Shown here: positions 10,950 to 22,684 of the stretch, piece after piece
How the letters are laid out: each line of letters opens with the position of its first letter
Position numbering within the stretch: the first letter of the stretch is position 1
DNA from: Verticillium longisporum
Lineage: Eukaryota; Ascomycota; Sordariomycetes; Glomerellales; Plectosphaerellaceae
Assembly (NCBI GenBank): GCA_019188255.1
Contig: JAETXT010000002.1
Coordinates: 7,061,011 to 7,125,010, forward strand
DNA length: 64,000 nucleotides
Direction: 5' to 3'
Notes under the pieces: generated by a model
The model's database searches: none
What the model was told of the DNA's origin: nothing
The model's input: only the letters and a program-made list of their open reading frames with translations
Translations under genes and position numbers: made by a program

Positions 10950-13900
10950 GACGATTCACTTTTGTTGTTTCTTTTTAACTTTGATTGTTTTCTTTTTTTA
11001 TTTCTTCAAAATTCCCTCAACAGTTCGAGACCGCTCTGCGTGGTTTTCTCGCGAGCTGGCGTTTGGTGGGCAAGAGAGAGTTTCGGTAGCCGCAGAGGCA
11101 TGCATCACCGCTCATGAAGCTTTCATTTCGCGGGGGCCTGACGAGATACGAACGTGATTGGGTTGTTTGAGAGGTGTTTGGGGGTTCATGCACCTATGCA
11201 ATGGTTCCCCCACCGGATGGGGGATTTAATATTTTCTTCTTCGCGGTTCAGGTTACTTTAGGTGGCTGTTGACTTTGCTAATACGGTGGTGGAGAGTGTT
11301 TGATTTGACTGCGAGCTTTGAAGTTTTCGCGTAGCTGCATCTCCGCTAGCGGGCAGGTCCGTCGAGAGCGTAAGCAAGCCTAGGTGTGCGCTCTAGTCCG
11401 TAATCAGTCTGCTGAACATGATTGGCAATTCTTCACGTCTTGGAAACCCCCCCATCCTGCTGTCTGAAAAGGGCACCAAGTGATTGACAAAGAGAGATGA
11501 CGGGTCGGCGGGCGACTGGCTGGACCCTCGCTCTCTCTATCGTCTGTCTCGGAACGGCAGTTGGCTTCAGCCGCTGGACCTGAATACCAAGCTTTGCGGG
11601 GGCGAGAGAGGGCCTGCGCCGGGGGATGGTAGGATGCCGGGTGCCCGGGCGTGGGGGAGACCGGCCCAATTACGGGGGCGTGTCTTATCTGGGACAGGGA
11701 ATGCTGTGAAGATCCCGATGACGTACGGCCCAGAGGGTCGCCCCCGAAAGCAAGCGGGTGCTTGTTCTCCTTCTTGAGAAGGGGAGGACCCTGTTTCTCG
11801 AACGGCGAGGACACTGGCGTCTTTTGTTTCCTCTTCCCTCTCTGCCCGAAAAGTCTAGCCTTGCCGCTCGGTTTGTCTGGGCATTCTCTTGGCACTATCC
11901 ATCCACGTCACAACTTGAAGATGAGGCCAAGAGCTCACCATGGACGGACGTGATATCGATAGCAACCGGCGACGGTCCTTTGGTCGTGGTGGGGCGGGCA
12001 ATATCCGTACGTGGTGCACCGCCGCTGAGGCCCGCTTCGTATACTCGGACAAACAAGCTGACTTTGACATCTCCAGGGAGCTACTCCAACGCGAGGTTAC
12101 CGGACCAATGCAACGAGGATGGAACTTGGCGGAGGAGAAGCAGTATTCTGAGTTCCAGGTCGAGCGACAGCGCTGAGAGGAAACGAACAAGCTTGTTACA
12201 TGGATGGAGTGAGTTCTTCCAGAGCAAGAGGGATCTCAAAGCAGATTGCATACATGAGGAGCCGAAAGTGGAGGAACTCGAGGGTCAGTCGGTGGGCTCC
12301 ACGTGAGGCCAGTAACATTGGCACGACGCTGTGACAAATAGGAGAAGCATGCGTCGTTCGATCTCTTTGGAGTGCCTCTTTTGGGGAGTTTCTCAGGATG
12401 CTCGGGGGGTTCAGGTGCCTCAAGATTGGAAATTGGCAGGTTACCATATTCGCTCCACGGGGGCAGGATGCCTCAAGGTTGCGGACTTGTCACGGATTGG
12501 GAGTTCAAGTTGGACTACAATGCTCACGCCCTGTGCAGAAAATTTGGCAAATCGGGGAGAATTAACCGCTTTTAAGAACGACGTGTGTCTTTCAGGCGGC
12601 AGTTTTGAGTCCCTACCTTGTGCATCACAAGAGGAAGATCAAAGCTCACCATCGCGACCAACATATCCGTTTACAATGGTCAGCCGAGAAACGAGGTCTC
12701 CCGTTATATCGACATCGTATTGAGTTACTAGACAGCTGGATGTAGAGCAGATATGGCTCGCCTGCAGCTCCTCGCACGCCAGTTGCTTAGCCCGCCGTTT
12801 CCCTTCCGACCGGGCAGCACCTGCACTAATCTGTCTCGATGACTTCTACTAATGCTCTGATAATGTACGCAGCAAGTGGCAACATGAAGGATCTGGTGGT
12901 AGTAGATATATGATCTGACGCTTCTGACGCCCGCTGTACTCAGTCATCTGCATAGACTTGTAATAGAGGGGACCTGAGAATCATCCTTGGGGGTTGGGAG
13001 GCTACGGAAGCGTATACAGAAGGGCTGCTCATGGCTCTCCTAGCTGTGGAGGTCAAAATTTCAGATATGTTCCCATCCTATACCTAACAATTGACTACGG
13101 GTTCAACCTGCGGAAGACCTCGCTTTTTACAGACACAACCCAAACGACAACATATACCATCTTCCACACCTGACTCCTCCGTCCCATTTCGCTCAACCGC
13201 ACGCACCTCACGGCTCGTCGGAACAGCATGACTTCCGCACATGGTCCGCAGAAGCCCGGACCCGTGCCGAGAAAACGCCACACATAGAAACGCAAGTCAA
13301 TAGCTCTTTGCCACTGAGCAGAGTTCTCGGGATAGGATGAAAACTGTGTTTTCGGCAGTTGTATCTGCGAAGCGCCTCCCCTACTGAAACAAACAGAACA
13401 AGGCAAGCAAAATAGCATTGGGAACATTTGACGCGTCACCGTATTACTGTGATACCCTCCGAGTCTCTCGTTTCGAGGTGATAGCATCCGGACCAGTACC
13501 CCACCTTACAAGCACAAGAGCTCTCTGTCGCTTCCCACAGGCCTCATGGACCGATGACAGCAGGGGATTATGTGTATGCGGCTTGTACGTCCCCTGAACC
13601 CATCTGTGCCAGGTCTTTTCTCAGACCAGTCTAAGATCTCCCATCAATGATTTGCGAATGGCCCTAGGAAGCCACTTTACCGTCAAGACAGGCGGAAGCC
13701 AGCTCTTGCGTAGCACATGCAAGCAAACATACGATACTCCCAAACTTAATGCTAGGTACGACTTTAGTGACTGCCAAATTGAATGGCAACGTGGATGAGC
13801 ATGGGCGATCTTTATCCGGAACACCGAAGCATCAGACTAGGCCGAGCTGAAGAGGACTACTCGTTTATGGTTGATGAGATCACAATAAGCATTGGACCGC

Positions 13901-14070
13901 AAACATACATCGGCAGCACTAACATGATTGTGAGTTGCGACAGCTTGACATGGAGGTTGTGTGCTGGCGCGACTGCGACCTTCCGTGATCAATTACAACT
14001 ATCTAAGTGCGAACTCGTTTGCCAATAACCTCGTCGACTCTCTCCAGGTGACCTCGCCGCGATTCCAATA
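10950..14070. other. 3.1-kb interval between convergent genes, no supported gene
   Basis: It lies 3' of both the HypX-like gene and the P450 gene, so no promoter is required. A T-rich tract follows the HypX-like stop (about 10961-11010). Open stretches on both strands have no family resemblance. An 81-codon stretch from the ATG at 13783 looks slightly protein-like but has no domain I recognise. Base composition becomes more AT-rich toward 13-14 kb. Confidence 0.45.
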
Positions 14071-15939
14071 CTAGCGAGCCCCCGGAGCAGTATTCTTTTG
14101 CAGGGGTGTTAGCCTCAAGTACATCCCGTTCTCCGGCTTGATAGTGATGACGCCCCTCGGCACTACTTTTGTATCGTCCATGGCCAAATCCCATGAGAAA
14201 GACATGGCCATGGCCGCCAGGAGACATCGCATCTCCGCCTTTGCAAATCCTTGGCCGATGCAGTTGCGCGGTCCGCGCGAAAACGTCAGAAAGTCGTAGT
14301 TGCTGCTCGCTCCCCCGTTCTGGTTCGGCTTCAGGTCGTTCGTGACCCATCTCTCCGGTCGGAACTCGCACGGGTCCGGACCCCAGAAATCGAGGCAGCG
14401 GTTGACATACCAGATGGAAATAGCTATGCTTGTACCCTTTGGGATGAATTGCTTCCCGATCTGCGTGTCTCTGATCGCTTGTCGCTGTATCATGGGCACT
14501 GTAGGGTACAGGCGCAGTGTTTCGTTGATGGTGCCATTGAGAAAGGGCAACTGCTCCAAGATACCGGCGAGGTTGGACGTGAGCCCGCCGGTGACGCCTG
14601 TTGTGATACTCTCGAGAACTTCTTTCCTGACTTTCCTCTGAGTCTCCGGCTGCTTGGCCAGCAGGTAACAGGCCCAGGTTAGGGCCGATGCGGTGGTCTC
14701 GTGTCTGCTCGCCGTATCAGCCTATGTACCAGCAGCTAATAGACACATACGAACCCTGCAGCCAAGAATGTCATCAGCTGGTCTTTCAATATCGCGTCCG
14801 AAAAGTTGTCAGACTTGATCAGTAGTGACAAAATGTCAACGTGGTCGTCACGTTTCTCCCGGATTGCGATTCTCTTATCTTCAATCATCTGTCCGCAAAC
14901 CGAATGCAATGCGTTCGCCGCCTGCATAAACATGGCATTCAGCTTCCAGGGCAGCAACCTCACAAATGTCATGCCAAACCCTAAGCCAAGCATTGAGTAG
15001 ATCAATTTCTCGGGAGTTGGATCGAGGAGCTTCGTGTATATTTCATGAAGCGGATCGTCGGACTTCTCGATAGTGTTCATGTCGTGACCCAAACCGGCAA
15101 CGCCGATGATGTCAAGCGTGACTTTGCTGGCCCAGAATGTCAGGTCCACAACCGCAGAGTCTTGCCCTGCGACGATGGGATCTGAAGCAATTTCCTGAGT
15201 GAGGGCCCTCACCAGAGCCTCAGCTTTGGTCCACATCATTGGATACAAATTCTTGATATGCCGGAATTGGAAAGCAGGCATGGTGTTCTTACGGAGGAAC
15301 TTATGTTCGTCTCCTTCCACAATGATGAGCCCGTCGCCAAGGATGTGCCGCAGGAATGAGCTGATCTTGGTTGGCTTGGCGAAATCGTAACAGTTGTTGA
15401 CCAGCACGTCGGCCAGAAGCCGAGGGTTGGTGACGAATATTTCGGTTCCAGCGACGCCGAGCATGATCATATCTTGCGCTGGATACTTCTTCGCCAGTCG
15501 GAGGAAGTGGTCCCCTGAAGGTCCATCTTTGACAATTAGGGCTCGAAGGGTATCGCTGAAGAACGCCTTTCCCAATATCAGTGAGCAAGGGTTTGTCCCT
15601 GCTGCGAGCAAGATGATGACTGACCCTGGGACCTGGAATGTGCCACAGGGGGCTTAGAAAACGCGGGTATAGGAACAACCAGAATAGGAGTCCAACCCCA
15701 TAATTCATGAGAACGACAACAGTCGTAAAGATTAAACGACTCTGTAGATTGTTGAGGCACTGTAGCACCTTGACACCCAGAATTGTCTCTGTCGCTGCCA
15801 ACAGCGTGAGGATAGGGAAGCTGAACAAACTGGATACGATGTTCATGATGATTGACGAGTAGAAAAAACGAATGGCAAAGTTCGGGGTGAGATTGGGTCT
15901 CAATGTTCCGCCGCTTGAGGTGCGAAGTTGAATTATCAT
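14071..15939 (-). CDS. Cytochrome P450 monooxygenase
   Basis: Membrane-anchored haem-thiolate oxygenase, about 595 residues. N-terminal hydrophobic segments (residues 20-95) lead to the proline hinge LSPLWHIPG. The I-helix reads AG-HETTAS across the intron 14754-14705 (GTTCGT donor, gctgat branch). The K-helix ETLR and PERW motifs are present, and the haem loop is FSRGPRNCIGQGFA with the Cys ligand. Between 15598 and 15633 the frame changes right after the HIPG hinge. A 31- or 34-nt stretch bounded by GT and CAG would restore it and align well (HIPG then TNPCSLILGK), but that is shorter than usual fungal introns. A one-base sequence error is the alternative. It resembles the fatty-acid or secondary-metabolite type CYPs of fungi; the substrate cannot be inferred. 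It is divergent from the CRAL-TRIO gene. Confidence 0.88.
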
Positions 15940-16838
15940 ATTATTGCCGCCTCTCCAGCAGTCTGAAAGCCGCTGTTCCCATGGCTACTTATGTGGATTT
16001 CTTTGTTGATGCATTTGGTCAGAAAACAAGCTTCAGCTTTCATGTGGGAAGCGCCAGAGGCCCTGTCAAGTCCATTGGAAGAAATCACACATTCAACATG
16101 AAGTACGTCCGCTTGGACCAGGATGCGGCCAGGGGCCATTCTTCGGAAACCTGCCTCACGCGGTCCCGTGTGCGCTTGCACAGGTCAGCGACAACATTTC
16201 GCTGCAAGCCAAACTGCAAAAGTTCCTCTGTTGCTGCCTCAATATTTCCTTTGAGGTGCACATGTCTAGACCTGACTCGACCTGACTAGAGGCCATCACG
16301 ATATGCAGGTCGCAAAGACCGTCTCCATTGGGTTTAGCTTGCGAGCTAACTACAGCCTTGCACTGGGATGCCCCCCTTCTGCTATCGACTGGCCGGGCCG
16401 GCCGCTGGTTCTCACAAACGTCAGCAATCCTCCACTAGAGCGATCTGTCGGCCGAGATGCATCACATGTACGCACATGCACATGTATGGATGGCCATCCT
16501 TGGATTCGACCGATCCATCTGTACCGCACTGCTGGGGTTCAGTACCTCCTCGCCTCACCTGACCCGTCGTATTGGGGTTCTCTTCCCAATGAGTAACCAC
16601 TTTCCGAGCCAAGCCTACTCCGCCTTGCGACTCAAGGCGCCCAGGCACAGAACTAACGAAGCGACGGCTAAATGGTACCCATAAAGTCGGCCCCATGGTT
16701 CACAAGCAATGACGATGCCTTCTTCCGTATACAAACCTAATTGTTCTTCGCTCCCTTTTTGGACAGTATTTCGCACTGTCGCAGACGCCTAGACTCCTCC
16801 CCAAAAGTCCATTTCATCTTCGATTTTGAACAGCCAAG
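15940..16838. promoter_or_regulatory. Divergent promoter region between P450 and CRAL-TRIO genes
   Basis: 899 bp between outward-reading genes. A direct repeat of the word gacctgact lies at 16268-16288. No other structure or coding potential seen. Confidence 0.45.
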
Positions 16839-18055
16839 ATGACGCAGACCGTCGAGCCCGGAACCCTCGGCCACCTGACGACCGACGAGCAAGGCAAACT
16901 GCAAGAAGCCTGGAAACTTCTACTCGAGCTCAGCGGAGTGAACTCGCCTCATGATGACCCGCCGTCAGACGTCAGCAAGGACCAGCAGTCCAAGGGCACA
17001 TCGCCAGAAGTCTTCCGTGAGCGCCTCTGGGGCTCCGTGCGCCAACATCATCCAGACGCCATTGTCCTGCGATTTCTTCGTGCGCGAAAGTGGGACGTCG
17101 AGAAGGCCATGGAAATGCTCACATCGACAATCGATTGGCGTCACGAGCGACGAATGGATGAAGAGATCGTCAGGAAAGGCGAATCCGTCGCGTTCATCAC
17201 ATCGCCCTCTGAGGATGAGAAGAATTTCCTCGCGCAGTACCGGTCGGGAAAGAGCTACGTGAGAGGCTCAGATATGGAAGGTCGCCCCGTGTACATCGTC
17301 AAGGCTCGACTGCACAACCCCAGTCTTCAGTCCGCAGCAGCAATGGAGGCGTTTGTCCTTCACAACGTTGAGACTATCAGCCTGATGGTCAAGGCTCCGA
17401 ACGACAAGACGTGTCTCGTCTTTGACCTGAGCGGCTTTGGCCTTCGTAACATGGACTTTCATGTTGTGCAGTTCCTCGTCCAGGTCTTTGAGGCTAGGTA
17501 TCCCGAGTCTCTTGGACTGGTTCTGGTGCACAATGCGCCGTTCGTCTTCTGGGGTAAGCGATGCGATGTTTCATATCCACGGACGCCCACTAAACTTAAA
17601 TCATAGGGATCTGGAGTGTCATCAAGCACTGGCTTGACCCCGTCGTTGCGTCGAAAATTACCTTCACCAGTGGTAAGACGGGTCTGTCAAAGTACATACC
17701 TCCAGAGAATTTGCAGAAGTCGTACGGCGGGAACGACTCGTGGGAGTACAAATACATCGAACCTGTCGTGGGAGAAAACGAGCGATTGAAGGACGACGAG
17801 AAGCGATCCAAAATTCAAGCCGAGCACGATGATCTTATTCGTCAATTCGAGAAATCGACGGCCGAGTGGGGTCGTCATGGGGCGGATTCAGATGAGGCAA
17901 AGAGAATTGATGGGCGGAGAGTCGAAATAGCAAGGAAGATAGAGGTGAACTATTGGAAGTTAGACCCATACCTGAGGTCGAGGACGCATTATCATCGAGC
18001 GGGGGTCATTGACGCTGGTGGAAAGATTGACAGTAAGGCAACGAAGGTGATGTAG
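16839..18055 (+). CDS. Sec14-like CRAL-TRIO lipid-transfer protein
   Basis: Likely phospholipid binding and transfer between membranes. Exons 16839-17553 and 17607-18055 give 387 residues. The 53-nt intron has GTAAGC, branch actaaac and TAG. The CRAL-TRIO N-terminal helix motif RFLRARKWDVEKAMEML lies at residues 78-94. The lipid-binding domain runs from about 140 (SYVRGSDMEGRPVYIVK) through LVFDLSGFGLRNMD and YPESLGLVLVHNAPFVFWG to the residue-240s region after the intron. The C-terminal part (KYIPPENLQKSYGG, then a basic/acidic helical tail) resembles the yeast Csr1/Sfh2 branch. The start ATG follows a CA-rich leader (agccaagATGACG). It is soluble, with no signal or membrane segment. Confidence 0.9.
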
Positions 18056-18199
18056 GACGAAAGCATCAACCAGCTCGCACGCTGCAATTTCTTGCACGGC
18101 CTGAAACCTCAGCACGCCATCAACTCGTAGCAATAGATGACAGGGCAATGATGGACAGTCGACTCTCATTCAAATAATTCAGACTGTCTCTTCCAAGCC
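18056..18199. other. Short convergent intergenic spacer
   Basis: 144 bp between two stop codons facing each other; it must contain both 3' ends. Nothing else seen. Confidence 0.5.
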
Positions 18200-20144
18200 T
18201 CAATCCACCTCAGGTTGACCGAGGTTACAGTATGTTGGAGCAATTGGCATGTCGCTCTTCAACAGCAGATCCTTTGAACGAGCAGAAATCATGGAACGCA
18301 GGAATTCTTGCTCGGCGATCCAATTGGATATCTTGGCTGTGCCACCTTCTTCCCATCCTAGGGCTGATCTGATCCCGATTGTCGTATTAATCCTGTTGAG
18401 TATGCTCTGAGCTTTCTGAAGCCGATTTGGCGTGCTGTACGCGCAGTGGGCGACGAGTCTTATTGATTGAACGATTATGAGGGCACTAGCTCCGTCATGC
18501 GGCATTGAAGCCGGCTGTCCATCTGAAGAAGGATTCCCTAGTGCATACGGTACGCTGTAGATGATATCGTCGATGGTCTTCCGAACATCATCCTCCAAGA
18601 ATGAGACGCATGCTTCCCAAGCAGCGCTGTCCTCTTGCGTACTGCGGAATGCGACAGGGCCAGTTTGCGTTTTGCCGTAATACAGAAGCATAGTCAGCAG
18701 GAGTATCAGGCGCGGAGATCGGATCAAGATGATGATACAAGCCGTATCAGCATCGTAGGATGTCATGCCCGATGCAACTTGGCCTAGCATGGTCGGAACG
18801 GTACGGCCAACAAAGCTTTGTTCCCAGTACGCGCCGGCTTCGGCATCCCAACGGGCGAAATCCTCCAGTGCCTCGAAACACATTCGTATGGTCGATGTGA
18901 TCTTGACCGGGGTTTGACCCTCAGGGGAGGCTGGGGAAACACTTTGACTTGGTCTCTGTCCGTAATTGAGGGACAAATAGCGCGTCAGAGTGTGTTTGAG
19001 CGACAGTACTCTGGACATCATAGACATTGCCCGGATGAGGGGGTCAAACATGCCTAGCAATGATGCTATTGCTCCAGGGTCACTGTATCTGTCGTCTTCG
19101 TTCAGAAATGAGTAGGTTTGCTACAAATAAATGCATGTTAGCCCTGATGATGACGGCTGGCCCGTGGAGCTATGAGAAATGACTACGTACCAATCTCAGA
19201 TGAGCCAGGAGGAACAACTGAGCACCTATTTTGGAGATGATCTGGTCCGGCCCCCTTTGTTCCAAGAGGTAGAAGAGCCCGGGTGCATGTTCCTGGGAGT
19301 CGCCAGATCCCTCGCCGCTGATGTCCTACTAGATGTCAGCAAGGTCCTTGGCAGGGGTGAGAATGCCCATTTGCACTTCTGGCACAGCCTCCACTTACCT
19401 TAAGCATGCACATGAGTAAGATGGTTGTAACGATCTTGTCGTCCGTCGCAGAGCCTTCTACCTGCATTGCTTCCTGCAACATCTTAATGGTGCGGCTGTA
19501 ATATCTGTACGACTGCAGTCGGAACCTCTCGCTTCCATGACGGTTGAAAGCTGCGTAATGAGCAACACTCATGGTGGCCGTCTCAAGAATACCACGATTT
19601 GAATGATCGTAGAGGGCGGGGAGGAAACTAAGGTGGCCAGAAACCCCGTCGGTGTCGTCAGGTGATACGAAGCGTTTGACAAAGTAGCAAAGTGATATTT
19701 GGTCGTCTGGCAGTTCTGGCGAGCGATAGATGACTTCACTGCGACTTTGAGAAAGCAAACATAGTACAGTATTCTCGCTGCGTTTTGAGCTTTGTCGAGT
19801 CAAAGATTTAGGAATCCCTCTCCGTTCATTCCTCCCGGATACTGATGAGGTGAGTGCGTTGGCGGGTGCTACCTCAAAGTCGGTCTTCGTCAGACCAACT
19901 CGAAAGTGAAAGGTGTCGGTGTAGCCCGGGCAAGGTTTGCCATACACCATGCATCGTTGACATGTCGGCTTCTTCCCATCGCACTTTGAAATTAGCTAGT
20001 TAGCTCCTAGTTCTGAAAGCTTCCGCGAGAGCATGTACACTCAAATAGACGACCGTTGACCGCATCTCCGTCGAAGACCCCCACCTTTACTTTTCGCTGG
20101 CGACATCGCCCGCAGCCCGTGCTGAAGCGACCCGGGAACACCAT
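18200..20144 (-). CDS. Zn2Cys6 fungal transcription factor
   Basis: Nuclear DNA-binding regulator of the Gal4 class. Exons 20144-20085, 19983-19399, 19325-19191 and 19120-18200 give 566 residues; every exon is a multiple of three. The zinc cluster spans the first junction: FSTGCGRCRQRKVK then CDGKKPTCQRCMVYGKPCPGY, with all six Cys present. The first intron (101 nt) ends in AAG, which is less common than CAG but needed for the motif. The rest is the helical middle-homology region typical of these factors, with no further domain I recognise. Its targets are unknown. It reads away from the CRAL-TRIO stop and lies 3' of the Hce2 gene on the same strand, with 550 bp between, so the two may or may not be co-regulated. 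Confidence 0.9.
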
Positions 20145-20694
20145 TCTGGCAAGTGGATCGATCGCATGTCAAGGAGCATGGGTGGCGTCGAGTGCCCCGA
20201 GGAATACAGATAGATCGATGCGGTATAGCAATATGGTGATGCGAAAACGAGAGCCTTTCGCCATAGTGGAAGGGGAGAGGGAGGAGGCGCAACGTCGACG
20301 GTTGGAGGCGGGGAAAGTCTGCGGTTAAGCAAACAGCGGCTGTCAGCATTGCGAATGCGCGTGCCAGGCATAAGCAGCAGGGGTGGGGGCAGGGGATCCA
20401 GGCTATGAGGGGGTACACCCAATATTGCTGGAGACAAAATGAATGCCTCGATGAACCATGACATGGCTATTTTCCTTAACCACTACAGGCCGAGATTAAC
20501 GGCCTCCTCAATTTCTCTGGTCCAGCCAAAATATTCGTCTCGGCCACCAGGGCCCTTCTGTGTCTGCTTGACTTTGTTGTCGCCTCAAATTACCTGTACT
20601 CTGTCCTATGAGAGTGCCCGTATGGCAGTCATGACCTTAACGCCTGCCCTCTCAAAAACAATTAAAAAAAGTTCAGTCCCCTGGCACACAACCC
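20145..20694. promoter_or_regulatory. Upstream region of the Zn2Cys6 gene, 3' flank of the Hce2 gene
   Basis: 550 bp. It must hold the promoter of the transcription factor gene. No coding potential or repeat stands out; an A-rich tract lies at 20660-20672. Confidence 0.45.
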
Positions 20695-21225
20695 CTAAAC
20701 GGTTTTAGGCGTCCTGATCAACCCCCAGGTGATACCCTTCTGTCCCTCGCCGTTGAAGCAGGTAACCCCCGCCCTGACACCAAGCCTGCCGTTCTTGGCC
20801 AGCCGTAACGACGAACTGATGTAGAACCTCACGTCATTGGTGCCGACGAGCAGCTTTGTCCGCGCCGCCGCCGTGTCGAAGCGGACGGCGAACGTGCAGG
20901 TACCCTTGGCGGCGACCCAGGCCCAGCCGTCGTGCTTGAAATCGGCGGCTGCAAACGTGTAGGCGCCCTGGCGCGCACCGACGTCGTCGGCGATGAGGCT
21001 GCAGTCGGCGGCGAGGGGGGCGGCGCACGAGGTGTCCGGGGTCGGGGTGACGGCTACCTCGCCGCAGTACTCGAAGCGGCCGCCGGTTGTGTAGGCGGGG
21101 TGCTGGTAGTCGAGGGCGCGGCGGGCGAGGGTGCTGGGGTTGAGTGAGGTGTTGATGGGGGAGGCTGAGGCGAGGAGGGCGAGGGCAGAGACGATGCCGA
21201 GGAGGAGGTGGAGGGGGGAGCGCAT
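20695..21225 (-). CDS. Secreted Hce2-domain (Ecp2-type effector) protein
   Basis: Small secreted protein of 176 residues, one exon. A clear signal peptide (MRSPLHLLLGIVSALALLAS) is followed by a possible Kex2 site (LARR, residues 33-36). The mature part has five Cys (54, 67, 75, 110, 156). The order FEYCGE, AADCSLI, GTCTFAVRF, LVGTNDVRFYI, NGRLGVRAGVTC is that of the Hce2 family, founded by Cladosporium fulvum Ecp2, an apoplastic effector. Some members are called putative necrosis-inducing factors; activity cannot be read from sequence. The family occurs in plant- and insect-associated fungi alike. The start at 21225 is the first ATG that gives the signal peptide. The odd Cys number leaves one unpaired or a dimer. 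Confidence 0.85.
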   Translation of the reverse strand: MRSPLHLLLGIVSALALLASASPINTSLNPSTLARRALDYQHPAYTTGGRFEYCGEVAVTPTPDTSCAAPLAADCSLIADDVGARQGAYTFAAADFKHDGWAWVAAKGTCTFAVRFDTAAARTKLLVGTNDVRFYISSSLRLAKNGRLGVRAGVTCFNGEGQKGITWGLIRTPKTV

Positions 21226-22366
21226 GGCGGCGGTGTGGTTCAAGGCTGCTGGGTGTGTTAGAACATGTCGACTTCGGGGTTCGTGATGAAGGGGTGACTA
21301 CCCGTCCACTTGGTTCGATGGGTCTGCTTGATGGGCTTGGTGCTTGAAGAGAGTCTGTCGGTGCTAGAGGTATGGGTGACAGAGATCGACTTGGTTGAAG
21401 TGTGGGCAGCAAAGAAGGGACAGAGCGAGGCAGGTCCTAGGTATTTTATAGGCAACACTGAAGGAGGGCAAAGGCAGGCTCGAAATCAATCGAAGCTCAA
21501 GGCAGGAGGACCGGGTAAAGAAGCAGCAGCAGCAGAAGCAGCAGGATAGCCACTTGCATATAGGCCGCATCTCGTGAATCACGAGCAGCCCCTTCCCGAA
21601 AGCTAGGCCTAGGCATGATTCGCCCACATCACGACTTGGTCACGGCGGGGTACATCCCAATCATTCATCCGGGTTGAGAGAGAGACAGAAGGGAGAGGGG
21701 AAGGCATCGTGGCAGTTTTTTCTTTGCTCGATTGGAGATGGCCTGCAGATCGGTCATGCTGTTGGTCTGCGGGCTTCATATTGGGACGTGGGGCACGCCG
21801 CACGGTGACGAGTGCCCGCAGGTCTGCATGGATGGGCTGTTCTGTCAGCAGGGGCCGGGGGGCCGAAAAGGCCAACCGGTCGATCGTTCGAAGGAGAGAG
21901 TAAGATGGGGCTTCCGAACCTGACGTTACGGAGAGAGTAGTTTCGTGATAGTGACGAGGCACCTGGGACCCGAGGGAGAGGATTGGCGGCCAGAAGCGCC
22001 GGCCCTATGTGATGTCTTTGACAATGGTCAGGGCACCAATCACGACAAGGCGACGGGGGGCCGAATCTGGCGAGGATTGGCCTATGAGCCAAGAGAATCG
22101 GCATCCGAAGTGGTCATGATGGGCTCGAAGGGCACCTGTCATGCGGAGGACCATGCAGCCCCCGACGGTGATGGAGAGATGCGACCTATGGAAGCCGACG
22201 CGGCGCACATGGTCGCATCGTGGGGCCAAGGCGAGGGTCAGGCCGAAGGGGCTCCAGGATCGAGGGCCGGTCCGCCCCCCACACGGGTCGCCGATGGTCG
22301 GCCGGCGCAGTCGGATGCGCGACAGTGGTGAGGGCGAAGATGGGCGATGTGTGGTGTTGCTGTGAT

Positions 22367-22500
22367 GGGTTGGGTGATAGGTTGGGTGATAGGTTGGGTG
22401 ATAGGTTGGGTGATAGGTTGGGTGATAGGTTGGGTGATAGGTTGGGTGATAGGTTGGGTGATAGGTTGGGTGATAGGTTGGGTGATAGGTTGGGTGATGG
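22367..22500. repeat. Minisatellite, about 11 copies of GGTTGGGTGATA
   Basis: A 12-bp unit is repeated head to tail with almost no divergence; only the edges vary (…GATGG at the right end). Both strands stay open across it because 12 is divisible by three and no frame has a stop, so apparent repeat proteins here should not be trusted. The G-rich strand is the plus strand. Confidence 0.97.
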
Positions 22501-22611
22501 GTGGTGGGTGATGAGCGACAAGGAGACGAGCTTGACTTGTGAAAGAATAGGGCCATGGATGGCACGATATGTAGGTATGGCCCAGTGAAAGAAGTCAATT
22601 GAGGAAACATG

Positions 22612-22684
22612 CTACCTAAGGTACCTTACCTTACCTTACCTAGGTACCCTCCCTCAGGTACCTACCTAAGGTAAGTAGGTAGGG
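22612..22684. repeat. TAGGTACC/ACCTTACC-rich palindromic block
   Basis: Dense overlapping copies of CCTTA, TAGGTACC and CTACCTAAGG, partly self-complementary. The same vocabulary recurs at 29948-30041 and 46138-46198, always between genes. Confidence 0.8.

Noticed and set aside
11404..12306. Overlapping open stretches on both strands (up to 182 codons)
   Set aside because: No protein-like composition or family resemblance; they lie between convergent genes.
13783..14028. 81-codon open stretch from an ATG near the P450 gene
   Set aside because: No domain or signal peptide; short enough to occur by chance.
22005..22610. Repeat proteins with HPTY, NLSP or GDRL units on both strands
   Set aside because: They are translations of the 12-bp minisatellite, which is open in every frame; no start, domain or codon signal supports a gene.
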